Below are positions 27,510 through 37,772 of a DNA stretch of 64,000 nucleotides, one piece after another. The notes under the pieces are model-generated. The model had not been told where the DNA came from. It did not search any database and saw only the letters and a list, made by a program, of their open reading frames with translations. The first letter of the stretch is position 1; every line of letters begins with the position of its first letter. Source of the stretch: Tyto alba (lineage: Eukaryota > Chordata > Aves > Strigiformes > Tytonidae); the NCBI RefSeq assembly GCF_018691265.1, contig NW_024881321.1, positions 15,751,387 to 15,815,386 of the forward strand, in the 5' to 3' direction. The position numbers were made by a program, and so were the translations under genes.

Positions 27510-27912
27510 AATCATACAATCATAGAACGCTTTGTGTTGCGAGGGACCTTAAAGATCATCTAGTTCCAATCCCCTGCCATGTGCAAGCATATCTTTCACG
27601 ATCAGGCTGCTCAAAGCCCCATCCAACCTGGCCTTGAACACTTCCAGGGAGGAGGCAGCCACAACTTCTCGGACAACCTGTTCCAGTGTCTCACTACCCT
27701 CACAGTAAAGAATTTCTTCCTTATACCTAATCCAAATCTACACTCTTTCAGTTTAAAACTATTACCTCTCATCCTATCACTACATCTCCTGATAAGGAAT
27801 CCTGTCCCATCTTTCCTGTAGGCCCCCCTTTAAGTAATGGAAGGCTGCTATAAGGTCTCCCTGGAGCCTTCTCTTCTCCATGCTGAACAACCCTAACTCT
27901 CTCAGGCTGTCC

Positions 27913-28278
27913 TCAAAAGGGAGGTGGTCCCGCCTCCTGATCATCTTTGTTCAGCATAACACCTCTCCTCATTGGCTTCTCTATCACTTGGAGAAGGAAG
28001 TTATTCTCAGTGCATTCCAGAAACCTCATGAATTGCTTATCCCCTGATGTGTTCTCCCTCCAGCAGATATCAGGGTGGTTGAAGTCCCCCATAAAGTCCA
28101 GGGTTTGCGAACATGAGACTGTTTCTATCTGTCTATAGAAGTCCTCATCTGATTGGTCTTCCTGCTTAGGTGGCCTGTAGCAGACCCTTACTATAACATC
28201 ACCTGTCCCTGCCCTCCTTTTAGTCCTCATATATAAGTTCTTGGTGAGATCCTCATCCATACCTGGGTGGAGATCCAT
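27913..28278 (-). pseudogene. CR1 ORF2 endonuclease (APE-type) C-terminal fragment with out-of-frame junction
   Basis: A 121-codon frame encodes the C-terminal half of the apurinic/apyrimidinic-type endonuclease that nicks target DNA for CR1. VRVCYRPP and MGDFNHPDICW (the conserved D-F-N strand) are visible. The N-terminal half lies just upstream (NASSMGNKQEEVE near 28470) but is interrupted by stops. After VMLN the reading continues out of frame into the post-reverse-transcriptase region and stops. The ancestral downstream frame ([14 protein letters not shown]) is in a different phase. No active protein is expected. Confidence 0.88.
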
Positions 28279-28546
28279 GCACTCCAGATGGTCATTAACA
28301 TAGAGTGCAACACCCTGTCCTCATCTCCCCTGCCTGTCCTTCATAAGGAGCTTGTTTCTTTCCATTCCAACAATCCATAGTACCCATACCATCACATCTC
28401 CATGATGACAATAGGATCATAGCTCTACAGGCATGCACACATCTCTACCTCCTCTTGTTTATTCCCCATGCTACTTGCATTGCAAAGAGGGATTTCCTCT
28501 TCAGTCTGCAGAGTAGTGAAGTGGTTCTGCAAGGGCACCTCAAGCT

Positions 28547-28990
28547 TCAGGTGAAGTCCCTTCCTTCTGCAGGTTTACACTGTTGCAAGCTTCCATTCTT
28601 CTGCAATACTGGCCTCACTCCCTTCTGTTTATTTTGGTGAGGGAGTTTTTGGCTATTTTGGCTGTATGGGTCCACTGCAGACTGCATTTGGAACCAGCTA
28701 ACTAACTCCTTCTCAGCCTCCCTGAAGCTACACAGCCTTCTCACCACCTCCTGCAGCCCAGCCACTTGCTGCAGAAGGACCTTCCCCTGGGTACGTCTTT
28801 TGCAGGTAGCTCTGCCACCTGTGCCTGCCCCAGCACAAAGGTCCAGGCACTCCCTGCAGCCTGAGCTCTGCCCTGCTACCTCTCCCTTCAGCAACTCCAC
28901 CTGGGTGCAGACATCAGCCACTGCTGGGGAGGATGGTGCAGAACCCCCAGCCAGAGCTGCAGCCTCTGCTGTCAGATGAGTGCTCGCCAT
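28547..28990 (-). pseudogene. CR1 ORF1 fragment
   Basis: A 147-codon open frame starts at the expected place for CR1 ORF1, after a GC-rich 5' untranslated region and in the context CAGGATGGCG. ORF1 of CR1 elements is thought to encode a nucleic-acid-binding accessory protein. Visible here are an Ala/Ser-rich N-terminus, a Cys cluster (CRECLDLC near residues 45-52), and a heptad-like Leu/Val stretch (about residues 70-90) that could form a coiled coil. The endonuclease start follows about 70 bases after the stop, so the ORF1 C-terminus is probably missing. I identify it by its position in the element and not by a motif I can name with certainty. Confidence 0.7.
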
Positions 28991-29281
28991 CCTGCCTTGA
29001 GGGACAGGTAGGATGAGTGCCCTTGGCCTGAACTGGAGCTGATCACCTTGGCAAGTGACAGTTGATGGTGGTTACACAGCATTTAAATCTGATGTCATTA
29101 CTTCTTGCCCCTCCCACCCCTTGTCAGCAGCTTGCTCTCATTAGAGCTGCCAGCTCCTGGTGGGCCTCCAAGCTCCCCTGGGGGTCTCCAGACTCAGGAA
29201 ACCTCCCCTCACTTGTTTCAATCCCCCCTCCTCTCTGGGATGTACCTGCACCAGACCTGATCACCTCAGAGAGTGACCATG

Positions 29282-29332
29282 TAGTTAAAGATGTCCCTGC
29301 TTATTACAGGAAGGGTGAGCTAGATGACCTTT
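29282..29332 (+). mobile_element. Outer CR1 (+), second part (3' UTR piece between two insertions)
   Basis: TTAAAGATGTCCCTGC...GAGCTAGATGACC continues the CR1 tail interrupted at 27509. It is cut again at 29332, where an LTR begins. Only about 50 bases lie between the two insertions. Confidence 0.9.
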
Positions 29333-29933
29333 TGTGCTGGTTTTATCTGAGGTAGGGTTAATTTACTTCACAACAGCTAGTATGGACCTAAGTTTTGGAT
29401 TAGTGTTGGAAACAGTGTTTATAATTCAGGGATGTTTTAGTTACTGCTGAGCAGTGCTTACACGGAGTCAAGTCCTTTTCTGCTCCTCACCCCACCCCAC
29501 CAGTGAGGGGGTTGGGGGTGCACAAGAAGTTGGGAGGAGACACAGCTGGGACAGCTGGCCCCAACTGACCAAAGATATATTCCATACTACATGACATCAG
29601 GCACAGCATTTAAATCTGGGGGAAAAAGAAGGAAGGGGGAGAATGTTCAGAGTGATGGCGTTTATCTTCCCAAGTAGCCGTAGTGCATGATGGAGCCCTG
29701 CTTTCCTGGAGATGGCTGAACACCTGCCTGACAGTGGGAAGTGGTGAATGAATTCCTTGTTTTCCTTTGCTTGCAGGTGTGGCTTTTGCTTTACTCATTA
29801 AATTGTCTTTATCTCAACCCACAAGTTTTCTCACTTTTACTGTTCTGATTTTCTCCCCCATACCACTGGGAGGCAGGGGAGCAAACAAGTGGCTGTGTGG
29901 TGCTTAGTTGCTGACTGGGGTTAAACCACAACA
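29333..29933 (+). repeat. Long terminal repeat (U3-R-U5), + orientation
   Basis: It begins TGTGCTGGTT and ends AACCACAACA, the TG...CA ends of retroviral LTRs. A degenerate TATA-like box (ATTTAAAT) lies at 29608-29615 and a polyadenylation-type ATTAAA at 29797-29802, giving U3-R-U5 order on the + strand. The U5 part (TTTATCTCAACCCACAAG and TGTGGTGCTTAGTTGCTG) resembles a group of LTRs widespread in birds. I recognise the group but cannot name the exact family. Confidence 0.88.
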
Positions 29934-29940
29934 GTCCTTT

Positions 29941-29960
29941 TAGAGCCCAACATGGGACTC
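29941..29960 (+). other. Primer binding site-like sequence
   Basis: TAGAGCCCAACATGGGACTC lies seven bases after the LTR. It matches the complement of the 3' end of tRNA-Lys (TGGCGCCCAACGTGGGGC in lysine-primed retroviruses) with a few changes. It confirms the orientation of the left LTR. The tRNA assignment is tentative because the site has decayed. Confidence 0.6.
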
Positions 29961-30248
29961 AAAGTGTTCAAGATAATGACAGAATTGACTGGAATTTGCT
30001 AGGTCTCATTTGTAGCTGTTAGTGCTGTTTAGCTATCAATTGGCAGGCTTCTGTGCTTGCTATGGGACTTGCTTGCCTTACTGTATATTAGTCTAGTGTT
30101 CATTAATTGCTGCTTTTTGCTTTCACTGCTTGCTGTACTGCTACACTGCTTATCATCTTACTCCATTGTGCCTGGAAACATTTTGATAATAGCAATGGTG
30201 ATGTGCCTGGGCTTACATATAGCCTGACGCTCTATGTCATCATTACTC
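29961..30248 (+). other. Retroviral leader-like internal segment
   Basis: AT-rich sequence between the primer site and the inverted U3, without a coding frame I recognise. Its position suggests the 5' leader ahead of gag, cut short. The exact junction with the inverted U3 is fuzzy (about 30235-30250). Confidence 0.5.
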
Positions 30249-30530
30249 TCTTCCTTCTTCCTCCAGATTTATATGCTGAGCGTGACATCACATGGTATGG
30301 AATATCCCTTTGGTCAGTTGGGATCAGCTGTGTCCCTTCCCAACTTCTTGTGTACCCCCAGCCCGCTCGCTGGTGGGGTGGTATAAGAAGCAGAATTGGC
30401 CTTGTAAGCACTGCTTAGCAGTAACTAAAACATCCTTGTTATCAACACTGTTTCCAGCACACATCCAAAACATAGCCCTGTACAAGCTACCAGGAAAAAA
30501 AATAACTCTGTCCCAGCCAAAACCAGTACA
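30249..30530 (-). repeat. Inverted partial LTR (U3 only), minus orientation
   Basis: The reverse complement of this segment aligns with 29333 to about 29637 of the left LTR, with small gaps. It contains a better TATA box than the left copy (TATAAAT on the minus strand, 30267-30273). It stops close to where transcription (R) would be expected to start. R and U5 are absent. Its outer end (CCAGTACA) abuts the resumed CR1 tail exactly. Confidence 0.88.
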
Positions 30531-30580
30531 CCTTAAAAGGTACATTCCAACCCAAACTATTCTATGAGTCTATGATTCTA
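30531..30580 (+). mobile_element. Outer CR1 (+), third part (3' terminus)
   Basis: CCTTAAAAGGTACATTCC, then AACCCAAACTATTC, then ATGAGTCTATGATTCTA completes the CR1 tail begun at 29282-29332. This shows that the LTR element inserted as one unit into this CR1. Confidence 0.92.
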
Positions 30581-33500
30581 AAATAAACTTAAAAGTTCTT
30601 TTTCATCTTGCCTGTCTGTGAAAATGTCATCAGACAAAATGGTTTCATATTGTGTTAAATACACAAGAAGGTAAGCCTCATCTCAGAGAGCCACAGTCCT
30701 AGCAAAAGGCAGAAAGTGAATGAAACGCATAGATGTAAGACAACATAAAACGGCATCTGTGGGTGACTGAAATCGTTATGGACACATATGAATAGTTGAT
30801 AAAGAAAATAGCCCAAGCTGGACTGATGAGGATTTGTATGAAGGAAAAATTTGAGACTGTTATTATTTACAAAGAATGGACTTTATCTATAACTGGAATG
30901 CATGCACATATGTTTAGCATGAAATTTTGATTCACATTCAAAAATTTAAAAAGAAAATGTTTCAAAAGACAGATAATCAGTTTAGGACAGCAAGTGTTTG
31001 CCATAGTTATTTAATTTAACCAGTGTAGCACAATGCATAAGAAAATCCACCTGATAAACAGGGCTTTATGATGTTGACTTTATCTCAGCCAGTAGATATT
31101 AGAATGATCTGAACTATCTCCAGTCACTTCTAACAGTTATAGGAAATAACGCAGGTTGGAGATTTCTAAATACATGGATACCTACTTGTAGTTAAGAAAT
31201 GCAAGAAAATACAAGGAAAATACTTTTCCCAGCACATCATGAAATGGTTCTGTCTTTGTTAGGGTGAAAATGGTCCTGACCTATTTTTTCAAAATACCAT
31301 CACCAGATACATGCTGCTAAAGTAGCAGAAAAAGTAAATGTGTTCTCTTGGATGCAGAGCCCATATAAAAGCTTTTATGTGTTTAAAATGCTTTTTTTTA
31401 GATGATGTTTAATAAATGCAGAATATGGGAAAGGCAGAATTCCCTTCTTCCCCACTCCCCTTCACAGTCAAGATAATAAAAAGGTTTCCTATAGAAATGA
31501 GCTACAATAGCTTCCAAGAGCGCAATGACTTTGTAGACAAATGCACAATCATAACACACAATAGTTCACATTCAAGACTGGACGCAATAATTATTTTAAT
31601 GAGAAAGATAATGGCTAGTCAGGACACTGGAGCTAGTCCCTTACTATATTAGAGAAATGTTTTGTGAGCTTAAAATTTATCATAAGCAGCCCCCCAGACA
31701 GTGAAGGAAAGAGTTTACATTCAGTGACCTGATAGTTACTGTATCTGGTGTGTAGAGCAAAATGGGCACTGAGCATGGTCCCATGTGTCAAGTAAAGAGC
31801 TCTGAATCAGAGTGTTCCAGCAGAATATTAGTTCTTTAAATTAGTGCTATGCTTTAGCATTGCTACAGAAACTGCACCACACTGAAAGGATTCATCCAGG
31901 TATAGTATGAAGAATGAGCAGGGAAATTCACCCTATTTAGCTAAACGAAGTCTCATTACGCTCACACAGTTAGTGAATGTTCTTGAAAATCTATTTGTGG
32001 TGCACCTTAAGTAGTCATTTGTGAGTATGAAAATAAGATAGCAATGTTCCTAGCTCCATGTGATAGCATTTTATTTATTTTGCAGAGGACTAAATGACTA
32101 CAATACAAAAAGCAGTGGCAATTCAGGACAAAATCTAGCATTCACAGAGTTTTTGTTTCATTTTATTTTTCCTTTATTTCACTACTAAGCTGCAGAAAAG
32201 TATTACACTATTTTTTATTATAGGAAAATATATCATGCTAGATCCAACACCACAAGAGAAACAAGACTGCTGTTACTCCATGCTCCCAGATACAATGAGT
32301 AGCAAGGCTGACAATGTGTCCTCAGCAGACGTGCACACACAGCACACACATACACTACATATATACAGCTGCTGGCACCATGGACAGACACAAAAACCCT
32401 CCAACCTGTGGTTTGACTCCAGTTTCTGTGCTAGCACCTCTGTACGCACACATGCAGACAGAACAGAAAGCCCTCTAACCCAGGAAAGAGTTAGAAAGGA
32501 TGGTAAAACAGATTGTGCTGGTCAGGTGCAGGGCATAACCATTCAAGTGTACCGACTAACAAGCTATTTACACACAACTGGCCCTTTCTATCCCCTCAGT
32601 GCTCTATTTCCCCACACATGTTCCTCTCCAGATCATTTCACCTAAGCCCCTCCTTTTTCCTACCTTTGGTTTCTCCCTTAACCATCCTGTAATAAATCCT
32701 ACATAATCCAAAACTGCTCTTCCCCTGCATCCCATAGTGTATCCCACCCTAAACAACAATCAGTCTGAGAGGTCATCTGGAGAGCTGTTCTGGATGGTTT
32801 TTATGCCTGGAACATGGAGGTGATGGTTCTGCTGGGATAGCCCTGAGAGGGGCCCAGACAAGATGTTCGCTCCTTGGAGGTCTGTAATTTGGGGCTTGCC
32901 TGCCCTATGCTCCTCTGGGTTTGTGGAAATGGGCCTTTGATCATTTGATGGCCTCTGTGATGGACCTGGGATCAGATCAGCAAGGTATTATTTGGGGTCC
33001 CTATACTGCCATTGTCTCTCAGAGCTCCTCTGTGGAGCAGATAGTCTTTATCACATAACCTAAGACTTTTGAACTACAAGAGCCTGTGAATCATCATGTG
33101 TCTAAGTATGTTTCAATCAATATAATGCAATTGAATTTCCAAAACTTCTTGAAAAGGTTCCTCATCAAAGACTCTTGAAGAAACTAAACTGACAAGGAGT
33201 ATCTATGACTTGGATTATTACATGTTTAAAAGGTAAAAATAGCTGGTTGATTTTCACAAAGGTCACCAGTGGAGAAGTATGTGGATAGTGAGGTGACTAA
33301 TTTACAAAATAAATAATGTTTTCCAGAACTATCTCTGCTAAAACTCAAGTAAAAAGTGAATGGGCAATAAAATAGCAGGAGATACACCATATTGGTAAGT
33401 GCAATGGAATCCTGGCTGTGCAAACAAACTGATGGACTCAGATTAGGTATTACTGCAGTCAGGAAAGAGATTTTGTCACCCCCTGTGAACAGATACCTGT

Positions 33501-34040
33501 TGCTCCATTAGCATGATGGTGAGGCACACAGAATTTTAGTAACTTTGAGAAAAAAAGAATAAAGATAAAAATAGAAAATGCCATTATGCTACTGTATAAA
33601 TGCATGGTACATATTCCCCTTGAGTAATGCACAATTCTCTTATTATCCTGTTTTGAGAAGGATACAGTGAAACAAAGAATGGGATACATATATGTAGCCA
33701 AATAATTTAGACACCTTATTTATTACAGCATGCAGAACCCCTTATCTTCTACATTGCACGCACATTACTTTATTACTGGGCTCTCCCCTTTGTAATGAAC
33801 AAACTAGTTCCTTCCAAAGCAAACCTGAATGAGGTCCTGAGAGCACTTCAGGAAACACTACAGGCAGGATGTCGAAAACTGTACAGGGCTTGTCTCCCCG
33901 CATCTGAAATAGTCCTTCAATGCTATCTGAATAGAACTTGCACCTTCAAATACTTCTAACGCTTTCCAGACATGTCTTAGATCATGACTCATAAAGATAT
34001 GGTATAGAGCCAACTTTCTGATCAGTTACACTTCGGCTTC
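30581..34040. other. Unique sequence with a GC-richer island at about 32.2-33.05 kb
   Basis: No gene is recognised. 32235-32645 (+) holds a 136-aa open frame, the longest outside the CR1/LTR nest region apart from the 147-aa ORF1 remnant. It has no recognisable domain and contains CA-rich simple sequence. The following 400 bases are GC-richer than their surroundings. The island could be an unrecognised old repeat. Confidence 0.5.
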
Positions 34041-34121
34041 TGACATAGCAGAGGAGCAGGGAGTTGGACTCAGTGATCCTGATGGGTCCCTTACAACTTG
34101 AGATATTCTGTGATTCTACAG
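34041..34121 (+). mobile_element. CR1 3' tail fragment (+)
   Basis: GGGAGTTGGACTCAGTGATC, GATGGGTCCCTTACAACTTG, AGATATTCTGTGATTCTAC matches the 3' terminus of CR1, of a subfamily whose tail reads GGGTCCCTTCCAACTNGNGATATTC. Only the last ~80 bases are present, a typical severe 5' truncation. The subfamily differs from the two larger copies, which read CCAACCCAAACTATTC. Confidence 0.85.
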
Positions 34122-37100
34122 CATAGTTAATGAGTGAGTTAACAAGTGTGTGGCTAATTGTGAACCACTGGATAAATGGGAAGCAAAAAGGAGACCTAGT
34201 TCAGACAGAGACTGGAAAAAATCATAGGGATTAGACCATTTGTGTCTCTGCATCACTGCCATCTTCAGTTCAAGGAGCCTCTACCTGATGACTTCCAGAA
34301 GCTCTGGTGGTACATTAAATAAAAAATCACTGAATAGATAGCTTCTTTCCCATGCTCTTTCCCTCAGCATCCACTTTCTGAACCATGATCTTGCTTGCAT
34401 GGACATTAATTCTGATGCATTATATCAGTTACATTTTCGACCTTTAATTCAGAGGGATTTAAAGACAGTATTGGAAAAATAAGGGACTTCAGTGATCCTT
34501 TTTTTGGAATGGAAAAAATGTTAATATAAAATCTATGTGGAGGAGAGAGGAAATCCAGCTGGACTGCCTATATAAAGTCTGTGAGGGAAGGGGGGAGTGA
34601 ACAATATGCCTTTTACTTTTGTAACTTTTATGATTCTTTCAACCTTTATCCAGTCACAATGTGAAACTCCCACAAGTATACTTTCAAGTACTGAAAGGAC
34701 AGACACTAGGATAACTTCACATTACTGCATATTCAAAAGAATCATTATGTGACAATAAACAATAATTACTCAAAAAACATTTTACTGTGATATATGTATA
34801 TAAGAGAAGCCATTGAAAAAGCATTCATAAAACTAAATAATTCTAACTCCTACTTTCCTGTTCCATCTTCAGATTTCTAACACCTAAGAAGAAATCATCG
34901 TATTGCTAGAAAATAATGTTGTAGTAAATATAGTAGATAGTCACCATAAAAGGACTCATTACTTGCTCATTTTTTTAAAAAAATAGCATTGATTTTTATA
35001 CCTCCAATGTAGGAGGTACTGTGAAGAATCTGCAATTACTCCTGTGTGAGGAGATGTCCATTTTCACATTTCTATTACTAAATTTGAAAACCACAATGGT
35101 TTTCATGCTGGTGTACATGTTAAAAACCAATGGCCCATGTTTGGTTGCTTGAATGGGAATTTAAAAGCAGAATCAGAGGATAAAATTGAAATGTGTTTCT
35201 GTTATCTTCCTTAACACTGTGATGCTAAGAATAAATACTTGCTTTTACAGAATTAAAATATATACTTTAAAGTCTTACAAAAAAAAAAAAAAGAAATAAA
35301 GGGAAAAGATAGAAAAGGACGGCTGGAATATCCCTTATTTGAGAAACTTTAAAGGATCTTGGTTTTTAAGCAGGTATTTATGCTCAAACCTTGAAATTTA
35401 CAACCCTTAGAAATATCTTATGCTAGTATAATTTTTTATATTACTTATTTCTTTCATTCTACTTTATGAACTGCTACATACATAACCTGTTAGTAATACA
35501 GACATACATTATATAACGTATACTGAAAATTTTCAAAATCTAAACCCAAGCATTTGATAGCTTACAGGCCAAGACCTGAAATGTAAATGAAGCCAGCACC
35601 AACACTCAGGGTAGAATCAATGGACAATATGTAACTTACAGTTAGCAAAAGACTCATAAGAAGTATCCAAGGGCTAACCACTACTTCTGCAAGAGGTAGC
35701 AAGGAATCTTTAATCACACTGTAGAGTTAACAAGAATTAGAGTTTTAGAGAGCTCACTTGAAAAACTAAGAGCCCCCTTTTCATCATGTCAAGTACCTAA
35801 AGAAATAATTAATAGCTTTTTTTAAAAAGTACTTGGGCAGATGGATGTTTAAAGGAGACCTGTACCAACAGAATTTCAACATTTAATATCCTGATGTACT
35901 TTTGAGCATCCCACTGAGGCCTTCCTGCATCTCTCACACCCAGGACTGTTTAAACTCAAGTTTTATATTACTTATAAGGGTAAATGGATGAAGTGACACA
36001 AGGAGAAAAGGACTCCTGTCCCTGATATATAGACCATCAATTCTCTCTGTCTGTGCCCAACAAATATTTCCTTAGAGAAATTGAGCTAGTAAATGAATAA
36101 AGATAAGTCAGGTTTAACATAGCTGCAGACAACCATTAAAATGAATGTAATCACAGTTCAACTGGGGGTTTTACAAAATGCATAGGAAATTATCCAGTTT
36201 TCTTTCTTCACTTTTACAAGAAAACAATGTCCCCTTTCTACGCACAGATTGTTGCAGTTTTGTTTGTGTTTTGTACAGTGCAGAGACATACACACTTGCA
36301 TGCTTTCTCACAGATGCTTGCCTTTGTTCTTGCTTGTTTTGTTGTTCAATTAATATCAAACAAAGGTCAATCTGACAAAGTATATGGTTGGTGTTTGTGT
36401 ATGGAAAAACATAATGGAAAACTTGTAGTAACAAGAGTCCCATGTGCCAAAGAAAATGTTAAAAAGCCTCTCCTTAGCGACAAAGTGAGCTTCATTTGTA
36501 CTGCATAAGTACCCTACTACAAAAGCAGGCTTGGACTTCCATGGGACTACTATGAATATGTTTATAATATGATTAGGCAAGCAAAGCGCTCCTAAAGTGC
36601 TGCATCACTAGTCTTGTGACTGTTATACTGCTGTAGTGGGACCTCTTAGACTTCTAGTGGGCTGAAATAGCACTACTTAGAAGTGTACTTATATCTTACT
36701 TAAAATAAGAGAATCTTGCTGGCTGATGTCATGAGGCTTGAAAAATTATGTTAGTGTTACAAATAGTGACAGATTTTTACTCACTTTACTTCTGTAACTC
36801 AAATGGCAGTGTTACTTTTCAATCTTTGAATCCCATGGAACAGAGTTCAAAATAAATCCCTGTTCACCAAAAAATAGAAAACACTTACTGATCAAACAGA
36901 TTAATTTAATGCACATTTGTGAACCACTAATATGGTATTCTCCTGGGGGGTTGTGGAAGTATTGCTGTGGGACTACCAGCCATGGTGCTACACCACAACT
37001 GTTAGAATTTCTGGAGACTTCTAGATTTGCATTTTCTTTGTAGTTTCATTAACATAATTGGAAAACAGACTTAATTAGTGTTTTAGCACTGTTCATATTT

Positions 37101-37239
37101 TTGATTTTTATTTTTTTTTAATTCCTGAAGAGATGTTTTTTTACAGAGGTAAGATATTGAGCTAACAACCCTGAAAAATCAACCTCTCTGCAGCTACAAA
37201 ATGAGTTTATATAAGGCTAGTAACAAGCCAGGTTTACTA

Positions 37240-37311
37240 ATCAGGGTGTTTTTTTGTGTTTTGTTTTGGTTTTCTTTTTTTCTGGTTTTTTGTTTTTTTT
37301 TTTTTTTTTAT
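37240..37311. repeat. T/G-rich low-complexity tract
   Basis: Runs of T broken by single G or GG, ending in an 18-base stretch that is almost pure T. Confidence 0.8.
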
Positions 37312-37772
37312 TTGTTGGTCTGCTGTGAGAGATTTCGTTCTAAGTTCCTAAACGTATGAATATATGGTATTCTACACTGCTAAACAAGAGCTGTCAGAAA
37401 AGCACGCCTTTTAAGCTCTCTCAAATCAGGCACACAGAACCATTACTGCTCTAAAAGAACAGGGTACTATTCCTAAGGGTGTGATGACAGTAGGTATTTT
37501 TATGCTTTTCATCTCTGTGACATTTTATGTTTAATGTTTTCCCATGTCTTCAGTTCATGTAGGTTTGTAACCCATACAAGTATTTTGTCCTAATAGAATA
37601 CTGCTAAATGAATAGTCCTGAAAATGCTGGTTAGCTCTATCAAAACCTTTATCCCCCTTTCAGTTAATGATTTTTGTGTTCCTGGTTTTCCTCTGAATTT
37701 TTTTTTTTTTTTTTCCTTTTTTTTCTGACCAAACTGATCTTGACAGAACATTTTTTCCTCTTTTTTTCACAG

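Larger units (their letters stand above)
27510..29281 (-). mobile_element. CR1 (-) with 5' UTR, ORF1 and endonuclease remnants but no reverse transcriptase domain
   Basis: Read on the minus strand, this element has a 5' untranslated part (29281-28991), an ORF1 start (ATGGCGAGC at 28990) and an ORF1 fragment ending at 28547. A degraded endonuclease follows (about 28480-27960) with MGNKQEE, VCYRPP and GDFNHPDICW. After [12 protein letters not shown] (about 27955) the sequence jumps directly to [17 protein letters not shown], which in an intact CR1 lies far downstream, after the reverse transcriptase. The usual 3' end then follows and finishes at 27510 with the reversed ATTCTATG-type repeats. 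In the copy at 3.3 kb the missing part covers at least 1.4 kb. It is inserted in the outer CR1; a shared TAG at 27507-27509 and 29282-29284 is the only possible target duplication. Confidence 0.92.
29333..30530 (+). mobile_element. Short endogenous retrovirus derivative: LTR, primer site, leader, then inverted U3
   Basis: The element lies inside the outer CR1 tail. The host sequence reads CCTTT before it and CCTTA after it, consistent with one 5-bp target duplication with a single later change. It starts with a full 601-bp LTR (29333-29933, + orientation). A tRNA-primer-like site and about 290 bp of leader-like sequence follow. It ends with roughly 282 bp (30249-30530) that is the reverse complement of the first ~305 bp of the same LTR. 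Both outer ends are therefore U3 ends (TGTGCTGG on the left, CCAGTACA on the right). No gag, pol or env is present. A normal provirus would end with a second LTR in the same orientation. See findings for interpretation. Confidence 0.85.

Noticed and set aside
29062..29355. 97-aa plus-strand frame
   Set aside because: It is the antisense of the inner CR1 5' UTR and runs into the LTR start, so it is not a gene.
30107..30567. Overlapping frames of 103, 91 and 73 aa
   Set aside because: They lie in the retroviral leader and inverted U3 and have no retroviral protein motif.
36171..36580. Cluster of four overlapping frames (65-93 aa) on both strands
   Set aside because: Low stop density from local composition. 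None has a recognisable motif and all overlap each other.
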